A stretch of DNA of 7,035 bases from an uncultured Clostridia bacterium. Lineage in GTDB: Bacteria; Bacillota; Clostridia; Oscillospirales; Acutalibacteraceae. Where the stretch lies: assembly GCA_946497265.1 (NCBI GenBank), contig CAMMKL010000111.1, positions 1-7,035 of the forward strand, given 5' to 3'. Position numbers and translations under genes: made by a program. Below are positions 1-5,036 of the stretch, in pieces (the stretch's first letter is position 1; each line of letters starts with the position of its first letter). Below the pieces are notes generated by a model, which did not search any database, was not told where the DNA came from, and was given only the letters and a program-made list of their open reading frames with translations.

Positions 1-101
1 AAGTTATCTTTGCAAAATCAATCATTTTTTGATAAGCGTAAATATTGATAAGTCTAGTATTTATGCGGATACTCCGTTTTTCTATTTAAATTTTAACTTT
101 T

Positions 102-133
102 TGGTATAAATATCCTTAAAACCGTCCATATTC
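102..133 (+). promoter_or_regulatory. Candidate forespore-type promoter of spoIIR
   Basis: GTATA at 104-108 matches the sigma-F/sigma-G -35 consensus. After 18 nt, CATATTC (127-133) matches the sigma-G -10 pattern CATNHTA at all but the last base. Read as sigma-F, the -10 window at 124-133 keeps the usual 15-nt spacing but lacks the second G of the GG pair. Transcription would start near 140, about 36 nt before the spoIIR ATG. B. subtilis spoIIR is known to be sigma-F dependent, which makes the placement sensible. A competing reading is a sigma-A extended -10, TGGTATAAA (102-110), with no good -35. The call rests on consensus matching by eye. Confidence 0.35.
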
Positions 134-171
134 AAGCTGCCGGCAGAAAGAGCTTGAAAGGACGGTTTTTT
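118..171 (+). terminator. Terminator-shaped hairpin immediately upstream of spoIIR
   Basis: The outer stem is AAAACCGTCC (118-127) with GGACGGTTTT (160-169), 10 bp without mismatch. After a small internal loop, an inner stem pairs TTCAAGC (131-137) with GCTTGAA (152-158). The 3' side runs into six T (166-171). This is the form of an intrinsic terminator, probably for a gene upstream of the window. It ends only 4 nt before the spoIIR start codon, and its 3' arm contains the only Shine-Dalgarno-like sequence for spoIIR, so it could also mask that site in read-through RNA. Confidence 0.75.
157..162 (+). promoter_or_regulatory. Weak spoIIR ribosome binding site inside the hairpin
   Basis: AAAGGA is the only Shine-Dalgarno-like string before the ATG at 176. 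The spacing of 13 nt is longer than usual, with the T-run in between. All six bases are paired or next to the internal loop in the 118-171 hairpin, so a transcript beginning upstream of 118 could hide it. Confidence 0.45.
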
Positions 172-175
172 ACTT

Positions 176-778
176 ATGAAATTATGGGAAAAAGCTATAT
201 TGCTTGGCTTGGTTTTTACCATGCTTTTTACATTGACAGGATTTGCCGCACAATGTGGGCAAATTGAGAATAAAGTGTTCCGTTTGCATGTGTTGGCAAA
301 CTCGGATTCGGAAGAGGATCAGGCGTTGAAGCTAAAAGTGCGCGACCGGATATTGGAGGAATCCCGCGGGCTGTTTGAAGATAGCGAGACCCGGGAAGAC
401 GCCGAGCAGGAGGCCGCCGCCCATTTGGAGGAATTCCGGCTTGCCGCGCAGGAGGAGATTTATGAGCAGGGCTATTCCTATCCGGTAACGGTAACGCTGG
501 AGCACTGTTATTTCAACACCCGATATTATGAAGACGTCACCTTGCCTGCGGGATATTACGATGCTTTGCGTGTGGAAATCGGCGCGGCGGAGGGGAAAAA
601 TTGGTGGTGCGTTATGTTCCCGCCCATGTGCCTGCCCGCCGCCGAGGAAAGCAAGGAACTTTCCGATGTGTTAGACCCTGGGGAAATGGAGATTGTGGAA
701 GGCGGCCAGAAGTTTGAGGCCAGGTTTAAAATCGTAGAGTGGATCGAAGGGCTGAAGGCTTGGCTTCGGGGAGAGTGA
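176..778 (+). CDS. spoIIR: Stage II sporulation protein R (SpoIIR)
   Basis: SpoIIR is the forespore-to-mother-cell signal of early sporulation. In B. subtilis it is made in the forespore, exported into the intermembrane space, and triggers SpoIIGA to cleave pro-sigma-E. The 200-residue product has the usual family length. It begins with a hydrophobic export segment (about residues 5-25, after MKLWEK). The family signatures follow: FRLHVLANSDSEEDQ at 35-49 with the charged KLKVRD helix, and a C-terminal core with NTRYY (114-118), LPAGYYDALRVEIG (123-136) and NWWCVMFPPMC (142-152). A charged, probably helical stretch links the two. The frame is intact and no other start has a better ribosome binding site. 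The identification rests on these motifs. The sporulation role is family knowledge, and that this organism sporulates is inferred from it. Confidence 0.95.
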   Translation: MKLWEKAILLGLVFTMLFTLTGFAAQCGQIENKVFRLHVLANSDSEEDQALKLKVRDRILEESRGLFEDSETREDAEQEAAAHLEEFRLAAQEEIYEQGYSYPVTVTLEHCYFNTRYYEDVTLPAGYYDALRVEIGAAEGKNWWCVMFPPMCLPAAEESKELSDVLDPGEMEIVEGGQKFEARFKIVEWIEGLKAWLRGE

Positions 779-837
779 CGCTGGGCCGCGTGGATTTTAG
801 AGGATGAATCCTCCCAAATATGTTTTTGCAGAAGAAA

Positions 838-881
838 AGTATCCCTGTTCTTACGGAATTTTCCGTAAGAACAGGGATACT
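838..881 (+). terminator. Exact 21-bp inverted repeat with 2-nt loop, probable terminator
   Basis: Bases 838-858 are the exact reverse complement of 861-881, leaving only TT between them. In RNA the loop would open to four or more bases. After a short bulge, AAAA/GAAAA on the left (834-837) can also pair with TTTT (884-887). The run of only four T behind the stem is poor for an intrinsic terminator. It lies 59 nt after the spoIIR stop and 47 nt before the next start, so ending spoIIR transcription is the plainest role. A repeat-family element or a two-directional terminator is also possible. Confidence 0.6.
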
Positions 882-928
882 GCTTTTCCCGATAGCATAT
901 GAATAAAACAGTATTGGGAGGTGTCGGT

Positions 929-2074
929 ATGAAATTAGGCAAGCGACTATTATGCGTCCTCTTGAGCGTTTCCCTGCTCTGGGCGGTTCCAGTGGGCGCC
1001 TCCGCTTTGAGCGAGGAGGAGATCCCGGCGCCCGCCGCTGTGCTGATGCACGCGGATTCCGGGAAGGTTTTATTTGAAAAGAATGCACACGAGGTGCGCG
1101 AATGTGCATCCATAACCAAAGTCATGACCCTTTTGCTCGTGATGGAAGCGTTGGACTCTGGGAAGATTTCTCTGGAAGATACGGTCACGGCGAGCGAACA
1201 TGCTTCTTCGATGGGCGGGTCGGATATCTGGCTGGAACCGGGGGAAACCATGACGGTGGACGAAATGGTAAAAGCGACGGTAGTCGCCTCGGCAAACGAT
1301 GCTGCAGTGGCTTTGGCGGAACATATTTCCGGTACGGAAGAGGCATTTGTGGAAGAGATGAACCGCCGGGCCGCCGAACTCGGCATGCAGGAGACTGTCT
1401 TCAAAAACTGCAACGGCTTAGACGAGGAAGGCCATGTGACCAGCGCCTACGACGTGGCCCTGATGTCCCGGGAATTGATGAAACACGAAAAAATCTTTGA
1501 TTATACCGGTATTTGGATGGATACCCTGCGCGGCGGCAAAACCCAGATTGTAAACACCAACAAGCTGCTGAAGAGCTACAAGGGGATTACCGGCCTGAAA
1601 ACCGGTACGACCGGCAAGGCGGGAAGCTGCATCACGGCAACCGCCGAACGTGACCATTTGAAACTTATCGCCGTTACCTTGGGCAGCGCTACCGGCAAGG
1701 AGCGTTTCCAGGCGGCGGCGACGCTGCTGGATTACGGCTTTGCCAATTATACCGTCCACGTGCCGGCATTGCCCGAGGAAGGGTTAAACCCCGTGCAGGT
1801 GACAAACGGTATGCAGCCGCAGGTTTCTCCCAGGGCGGAGCTGGGGGAAAGCGTGCTCATCCCGAAGGGAAGGGAAAATGAGATCCAAAGCGAAATTGAG
1901 CTGGCCGAAAGCGTCGAAGCACCCGTGGAAGAAGGGCAGGCGCTTGGTAAAATTATTTATAAACTGGATGGCGAAACGCTTGCCGAATACCCGATCCTTT
2001 CGGCCGCACCGGTCGAAAAGCTCTCTTTTTTCGGGGCGTTCCGGCTATTACTGGATCAACTGTTTACCTTGTAA
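929..2074 (+). CDS. D-alanyl-D-alanine carboxypeptidase, PBP5/DacF type (peptidase S11)
   Basis: This is a low-molecular-weight penicillin-binding protein. The family removes the terminal D-Ala from peptidoglycan stem peptides outside the membrane, limiting cross-linking. The ATG at 929 is preferred over one at 899 because GGGAGGTG (916-923) precedes it at 5-nt spacing and a proper signal peptide then starts at residue 1, with likely cleavage after ASA (24-26). The three active-site motifs are present in order: SITK (S61-K64, nucleophile and base), SAN (121-123) and KTG (224-226). A PBP5-type C-terminal beta domain follows. The last 20 or so residues (VEKLSFFGAFRLLLDQLFTL) look like the amphipathic membrane-anchoring helix of the family. 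At 381 residues it is near B. subtilis DacF and DacB in length. Adjacency to spoIIR fits a sporulation paralogue, but I cannot tell DacF from a vegetative DacA-like enzyme, so I give no symbol. Confidence 0.93.
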   Translation: MKLGKRLLCVLLSVSLLWAVPVGASALSEEEIPAPAAVLMHADSGKVLFEKNAHEVRECASITKVMTLLLVMEALDSGKISLEDTVTASEHASSMGGSDIWLEPGETMTVDEMVKATVVASANDAAVALAEHISGTEEAFVEEMNRRAAELGMQETVFKNCNGLDEEGHVTSAYDVALMSRELMKHEKIFDYTGIWMDTLRGGKTQIVNTNKLLKSYKGITGLKTGTTGKAGSCITATAERDHLKLIAVTLGSATGKERFQAAATLLDYGFANYTVHVPALPEEGLNPVQVTNGMQPQVSPRAELGESVLIPKGRENEIQSEIELAESVEAPVEEGQALGKIIYKLDGETLAEYPILSAAPVEKLSFFGAFRLLLDQLFTL

Positions 2075-2132
2075 AGGCGCTTCCTATAAAAATGAACAAT
2101 CAGCAAATTGTTGGGAAAATGATGGGTTATCC

Positions 2133-2161
2133 TTGCAAATACAGATAATCTATTGTAAAAT
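2133..2161 (+). promoter_or_regulatory. Sigma-A promoter of pgi
   Basis: TTGCAA (2133-2138) and TAAAAT (2156-2161) are separated by exactly 17 nt, each one or two bases from consensus. The predicted start near 2168 leaves a short leader before the ribosome binding site at 2177. CTTGC (2132-2136) with GCAAG (2166-2170) and CTATT (2150-2154) with AATAG (2162-2166) form nested inverted repeats across the promoter, which could be an operator or chance in AT-rich DNA. No terminator is visible between the carboxypeptidase stop and this promoter. Confidence 0.65.
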
Positions 2162-2194
2162 AATAGCAAGTTCAAAAGGAGGAGGCCGTTTTCT

Positions 2195-3532
2195 ATGGCA
2201 ACAAAACTGAATGACCAGCATTTGGCGGGTTTTATCAGCCGTCAGGAGTATGAGGCCATTGCGCCCCAAATTAAAATGGCGCATGAGGCTCTGCATGCCG
2301 GCACTGGACTGGGAAATGATTTTATCGGTTGGGTAAACCTTCCCACCGACTATGATAAGGAGGAGTTCGCGCGTATCAAGGCGGCTGCGGAAAAAATCAA
2401 ATCAAACAGCGATATTTTCATTGTCATCGGTATCGGCGGCTCTTATCTGGGCGCGCGCGCCGCAATTGAATTTTTGAAATCCCCTAACTACAACGCCCTG
2501 AAAAAGGATACCCCCGATATTTATTTTGCGGGCAACAGCATCAGCTCCACGGCGTTGAGCGAGCTGCTGGAATTGTGCGAGGGCAAAGAGGTTTCCATCA
2601 ATATGATCTCAAAATCCGGCACCACGACGGAACCAGCCATTGCGTTCCGCGTGTTCCGCGATATGCTGGAGAAAAAATACGGCAAGGAAGGCGCTAAGGA
2701 GCGTATTTTCTGCACGACCGACAAGGCGCGCGGTACATTAAAGCAGCTTGCCGATAAAGAAGGCTACGAAACCTTTGTTGTTCCGGACGATGTGGGCGGC
2801 CGTTACTCCGTCCTAACCGCGGTCGGCCTGCTGCCGATAGCGGTTGCGGGGGCGGACATCCACGCTTTGATGTCCGGGGCGGGGGAAGCGCAGGAAAAGC
2901 TCAACAATCCGGATCTTTTTGAGAATGATTGCTACCGCTATGCGGCGACGCGCAACATCCTTAACCGCAAGGGCAAAGAGGTAGAAGTGTTGGTAAGCTA
3001 CGAGCCTTGCTTTACCATGATGGCGGAATGGTGGAAACAGCTTTACGGCGAGAGCGAGGGCAAGGACAAAAAGGGATTGTTCCCGGCTTCCGTCGTGTTT
3101 TCCACCGATCTGCACTCCATGGGCCAGTTCATTCAGGACGGCAAACGCATTATGTTTGAGACGGTCGTTCTGATTGACAAAGCCAAACGGGAGCTTTATC
3201 TGGGAGAAGACCCCACAAATGTAGATGGTCTTAATTTCCTAAGCGGTAAGTCCATGGCTTATATCAACGAAAAAGCTTTTGAGGGAACCGTTTTGGCGCA
3301 TACCGACGGCGGCGTACCGAATGCCGTGCTGCATGTGCCGGAGGTTTCCGAATACGAGCTCGGCTACCTCATCTACTTCTTTGAAAAGGCATGTGCGATT
3401 TCCGGCTATGTACTGGGCGTAAATCCTTTTGACCAGCCCGGCGTAGAAAGTTATAAAAAGAATATGTTTGCCCTGTTGGGCAAGCCCGGATATGAGTCCG
3501 AGAAAGCGGCGCTGGAAGCAAGACTCAGGTAA
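2195..3532 (+). CDS. pgi: Glucose-6-phosphate isomerase
   Basis: This cytosolic enzyme interconverts glucose 6-phosphate and fructose 6-phosphate in glycolysis and gluconeogenesis. The product is 445 residues, the length of the short bacterial (Bacillus-type) form. Visible family landmarks are the phosphate-binding GIGGSYLGARAA (79-90), SKSGTTTEPA (139-148), the PGI signature DDVGGRYSVLTAVG (198-211), GESEGK with the probable catalytic E286 (285-290), STDLHSMGQ with H307 (303-311), and the C-terminal signature around NPFDQPGVESYKKNMF (410-425) with the catalytic Lys near 421. Residue roles are assigned by analogy to the Bacillus enzyme. AAGGAGG (2177-2183) lies 11 nt before the ATG. The gene probably has its own promoter and is followed after 51 nt by the small P-loop gene. 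The frame is intact with no missing motif. Confidence 0.98.
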   Translation: MATKLNDQHLAGFISRQEYEAIAPQIKMAHEALHAGTGLGNDFIGWVNLPTDYDKEEFARIKAAAEKIKSNSDIFIVIGIGGSYLGARAAIEFLKSPNYNALKKDTPDIYFAGNSISSTALSELLELCEGKEVSINMISKSGTTTEPAIAFRVFRDMLEKKYGKEGAKERIFCTTDKARGTLKQLADKEGYETFVVPDDVGGRYSVLTAVGLLPIAVAGADIHALMSGAGEAQEKLNNPDLFENDCYRYAATRNILNRKGKEVEVLVSYEPCFTMMAEWWKQLYGESEGKDKKGLFPASVVFSTDLHSMGQFIQDGKRIMFETVVLIDKAKRELYLGEDPTNVDGLNFLSGKSMAYINEKAFEGTVLAHTDGGVPNAVLHVPEVSEYELGYLIYFFEKACAISGYVLGVNPFDQPGVESYKKNMFALLGKPGYESEKAALEARLR

Positions 3533-3544
3533 AATCGTGAGAAA

Positions 3545-3557
3545 CCGCCCCCGGCGG
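3545..3557 (+). repeat. Small GC hairpin between pgi and the P-loop gene
   Basis: CCGCC (3545-3549) pairs with GGCGG (3553-3557) around a CCC loop. No T-run follows, so it is unlikely to stop transcription fully. It may be a processing or stability element in a shared pgi transcript, or incidental. Confidence 0.35.
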
Positions 3558-3583
3558 AATATATACTAGGAGGATTTCAAATA

Positions 3584-4000
3584 ATGATTACTTTGATTAT
3601 TGGTAACAAAGGTTCTGGAAAGACAAAAAAACTGATTCAGCTTGCAAACGAGGCGGTAGAGAAATCCAACGGAAATGTCGTTGTTATTGAAAAAGGCGCA
3701 AAATTGACCTATGACGTAACGCACAAAGCCCGTCTGATTGACACCGACCAATACCATATTGATAGCTTTGAAGCGTTGTATGGTTTCCTGAGCGGCATCT
3801 GCGCGGGCAATTATGATGTAACCGATATCCTGGTGGACTCTACTTTGAAAATAGGCGGTCGTGATTTTGCGGCTCTGGAATCCTTCCTGGCAAAAGTCAA
3901 CAAACTTGCGGATCAAAGCGAGACCAAGGTGGTCTTTTCGATTTCTGCGGATGCGTCCGAGCTGCCTGCCGGCATTGATGCGGTAGCGGAAAAGATTTGA
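3584..4000 (+). CDS. Small P-loop NTPase-like protein of unknown function
   Basis: The 138-residue product starts almost at once with strand MITLIIG and a Walker A motif GNKGSGKT (7-14, Lys13 and Thr14). A Walker B-like strand DILVDST (81-87) ends in an acidic residue, D85. There is no export signal, membrane segment, helicase motif or partner domain, so it looks like a minimal cytosolic single-domain P-loop protein. The start is set by AGGAGGA (3568-3574) at 9-nt spacing. No own promoter is evident and it lies 51 nt after pgi, so co-transcription is likely. I recall that similar short clostridial proteins are sometimes labelled PilT-like, but nothing here supports twitching motility: a PilT ATPase is more than twice as long. 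Nucleotide binding is a fair inference; the reaction and target are unknown. Confidence 0.88.
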   Translation: MITLIIGNKGSGKTKKLIQLANEAVEKSNGNVVVIEKGAKLTYDVTHKARLIDTDQYHIDSFEALYGFLSGICAGNYDVTDILVDSTLKIGGRDFAALESFLAKVNKLADQSETKVVFSISADASELPAGIDAVAEKI

Positions 4001-4019
4001 TTTCCTTATATAGGATGTA

Positions 4020-4036
4020 CCTCGCGATAAGCGGGG
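4020..4036 (+). repeat. Short hairpin before the probable terminator
   Basis: CCTCGC (4020-4025) can pair with GCGGGG (4031-4036), including one T-G wobble, around a GATAA loop. It stands 7 nt before the stronger stem at 4044-4067, giving two hairpins in tandem at the 3' end of the P-loop transcript. Confidence 0.3.
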
Positions 4037-4043
4037 CGTGTGG

Positions 4044-4073
4044 CTGCCGGAGGCATTCCTCCGGCAGTTTGCT
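4044..4073 (+). terminator. Probable terminator after the pgi/P-loop unit
   Basis: CTGCCGGAGG (4044-4053) pairs without mismatch with CCTCCGGCAG (4058-4067) around a CATT loop. The tail TTTGCTT is a broken T-run, so termination may be partial. It sits 43 nt after the P-loop stop and well before the next promoter, which fits the end of a transcription unit. Confidence 0.55.
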
Positions 4074-4154
4074 TGCCAAAACGACAAAAATACAGAAAGA
4101 GGGAGCCGGGCGTTTGTGCGAATCAACCGTTGTTTGCTTCGTGTTAATTTTCTA

Positions 4155-4183
4155 TTGACAAAGCGCCGGATTCTCTATATAAT
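4155..4183 (+). promoter_or_regulatory. Consensus sigma-A promoter for the yceD-rpmF unit
   Basis: TTGACA (4155-4160) and TATAAT (4178-4183) are both exact consensus at the ideal 17-nt spacing. The start would fall near 4190, leaving a leader of only about 20 nt before the DUF177 ATG. Such a strong promoter suits a ribosomal-protein transcript. AGCGCT (4194-4199) just after the start is a short palindrome of unknown meaning. Nothing else gene-like is seen in the 4001-4209 gap apart from the hairpins. Confidence 0.9.
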
Positions 4184-4209
4184 AACCTAGTGTAGCGCTG
4201 AGGTGAAAC

Positions 4210-4704
4210 ATGCTTCTTGAATTAAAAGATCTTTTTCTTACAGATGGAAAACGCCTTGCGTTTTCGTTTGAAATGGATCTGTCCGATGTCGATTTGAATG
4301 GGATAAAGCCTTTTATAAGCCCGATAGAAGTGCGGGGAGAGGCTGTGAATGGGGCTGGCGCGGTACGTTTGACGGCGGATGTGTCTTTTTCATTCGCCTA
4401 TCCTTGTGACCGTTGCGCCACAATGGAAGTGAAGCCCTATTGCTATTCATTTTCCCATTTATTGGTGCCGAAACGCAATGAGGAGTCCAACGAGGATTAT
4501 ATAGAGGCGGAAGGCTACCAGTTGGAGTTGGACGGGCTTTTGCGGGACGATATTTTGCTTGAGCTTCCTACCAAATTTCTTTGCAGGCCGGACTGTAAGG
4601 GGCTTTGCCCTGTGTGCGGTAAAAACCGAAACATTGAAAATTGTGATTGTGTTAAGCATCAGGTAGACCCCCGTTTGGAGGTTTTAAAACAACTGATAGA
4701 TTAG
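4210..4704 (+). CDS. yceD: DUF177 / YceD family protein (23S rRNA accumulation)
   Basis: YceD-family proteins are linked to 23S rRNA accumulation, and in many bacteria the gene sits directly before rpmF, as here (27 nt apart). The 164-residue product has a beta-rich N-terminal half with CDRC (66-69), an acidic segment (91-101), then ELDGLLRDDILLELP (106-120), a typical DUF177 stretch. The C-terminal part carries a cysteine cluster: C125, C129, GLCPVCG with C133 and C136, and CDC (145-147), ending in DPRLEVLKQL. The cysteines suggest a bound metal such as zinc, by inference. The start at 4210 follows TGAGGTGA (4199-4206) very closely. The gene is the first of the unit driven by the consensus promoter. 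Cytosolic; the molecular activity is not known. Confidence 0.93.
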   Translation: MLLELKDLFLTDGKRLAFSFEMDLSDVDLNGIKPFISPIEVRGEAVNGAGAVRLTADVSFSFAYPCDRCATMEVKPYCYSFSHLLVPKRNEESNEDYIEAEGYQLELDGLLRDDILLELPTKFLCRPDCKGLCPVCGKNRNIENCDCVKHQVDPRLEVLKQLID

Positions 4705-4716
4705 TTTTTTATTTGT

Positions 4717-4725
4717 AAGGAGGTG
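4717..4725 (+). promoter_or_regulatory. Strong ribosome binding site fixing the rpmF start
   Basis: AAGGAGGTG is a near-complete complement of the 16S 3' end, 6 nt before the ATG at 4732. An in-frame GTG at 4723 lies inside this site and so is not a plausible start. Confidence 0.85.
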
Positions 4726-4731
4726 CTGACA

Positions 4732-4914
4732 ATGGCGGTACCCAAGAGAAAACATTCCCAAGCTAGAAGAGATAAGAGACGTTCCAATGTCTGGAAGCTA
4801 AGCGCTCCTGCTCTGATGAAGTGCCCGCAGTGCGGTGAATATAAAGCCCCGCATAGGGTTTGTGGAAGCTGCGGCTACTACAACGGCAGGGAAGTAATTA
4901 AGAAAGAGGCGTAA
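4732..4914 (+). CDS. rpmF: 50S ribosomal protein L32 (bL32), four-cysteine zinc form
   Basis: L32 is a small protein of the large ribosomal subunit. The 60-residue product begins MAVPKRKHSQARRDKRRS, the typical basic tail that threads into rRNA. It then has a zinc ribbon with CPQC (31-34) and CGSC (44-47), so all four zinc ligands are present. The ending GYYNGREV followed by lysines is typical. It is the second gene after the DUF177 gene, sharing its promoter, and is closed by the terminator at 4933-4968. In many bacteria plsX and other lipid genes come next; here a terminator and a radical-SAM gene come instead. In species that replace zinc ribosomal proteins under zinc starvation, this would be the zinc-replete paralogue. 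Confidence 0.98.
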   Translation: MAVPKRKHSQARRDKRRSNVWKLSAPALMKCPQCGEYKAPHRVCGSCGYYNGREVIKKEA

Positions 4915-4932
4915 TGTTCTCTGCGCTTCCCC

Positions 4933-4968
4933 AAAAATAGAGGAGGAGAAATCCTTCTCTATTTTTTT
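4933..4968 (+). terminator. Strong intrinsic terminator after rpmF
   Basis: AAAAATAGAGGAGGA (4933-4947) pairs with TCCTTCTCTATTTTT (4952-4966), 15 bp with a single G-T wobble, around a stable GAAA tetraloop. The T-run spans 4962-4968. The A-run on the left means it may also work for the opposite strand. It separates the yceD-rpmF unit from the DUF512-der unit. Confidence 0.93.
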
Positions 4969-4980
4969 ACGTCTGACCGC

Positions 4981-5000
4981 CTTTTTTCCTTAGAAAAAAG
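4981..5000 (+). repeat. AT-rich inverted repeat before the DUF512 gene
   Basis: CTTTTTTC (4981-4988) and GAAAAAAG (4993-5000) are exact reverse complements around CTTA. The stem is too AT-rich and lacks a T-run behind it, so it is not a standard terminator. It lies where the promoter of the DUF512-der unit should be; I could not find a convincing -35/-10 pair in 4969-5036. Confidence 0.4.
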
Positions 5001-5036
5001 AGCAACCTACTAGAAAACCGGAAGGAGAGTGCAAGG

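Noticed and set aside
137..146. CTGCCGGCAG palindrome resembling the stem CTGCCGGAGG at 4044-4053
   Set aside because: The shared CTGCCGG is only 7 bases and both are parts of GC stems; not enough to call a repeat family.
875..902. Possible forespore promoter for the carboxypeptidase gene: GGATA (875-879), 16 nt, CATATGA (896-902)
   Set aside because: Each box deviates from the sigma-G consensus, the spacing is short, and the -35 lies in the palindrome arm. The position is good but the match is too weak to list.
899..928. Upstream ATG at 899 as start of the carboxypeptidase
   Set aside because: It would add ten residues before the signal peptide, has no ribosome binding site, and the added codons cover the Shine-Dalgarno of the 929 start.
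556..1413. Long open frame on - (285 codons) across spoIIR and the carboxypeptidase gene
   Set aside because: It is antisense to two firmly identified genes and to the 838-881 palindrome; the product is rich in Ser, Pro and Arg with no domain, as expected of a shadow frame.
2092..2148. 18-codon open frame on + (MNNQQIVGKMMGYPCKYR) between the carboxypeptidase and pgi
   Set aside because: There is no Shine-Dalgarno sequence upstream and it runs through the -35 of the pgi promoter. It could be a leader peptide in principle, but nothing supports it.
4044..4067. Palindrome considered as an attachment site or CRISPR-like repeat
   Set aside because: It occurs once in the window, with no spacers, integrase or transposase nearby; a terminator stem explains it.
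3566..4126. Long open frame on - (186 codons) opposite the P-loop gene
   Set aside because: It lies antisense to a gene with a clear Walker A motif and good ribosome binding site. The - strand product shows no recognisable domain and no Shine-Dalgarno is evident.
4015..4158. 47-codon open frame on + in the gap before yceD
   Set aside because: It has no proper ribosome binding site (AGG abuts the ATG), spans the two hairpins, has a low-complexity basic product and ends in the -35 box of the next promoter.
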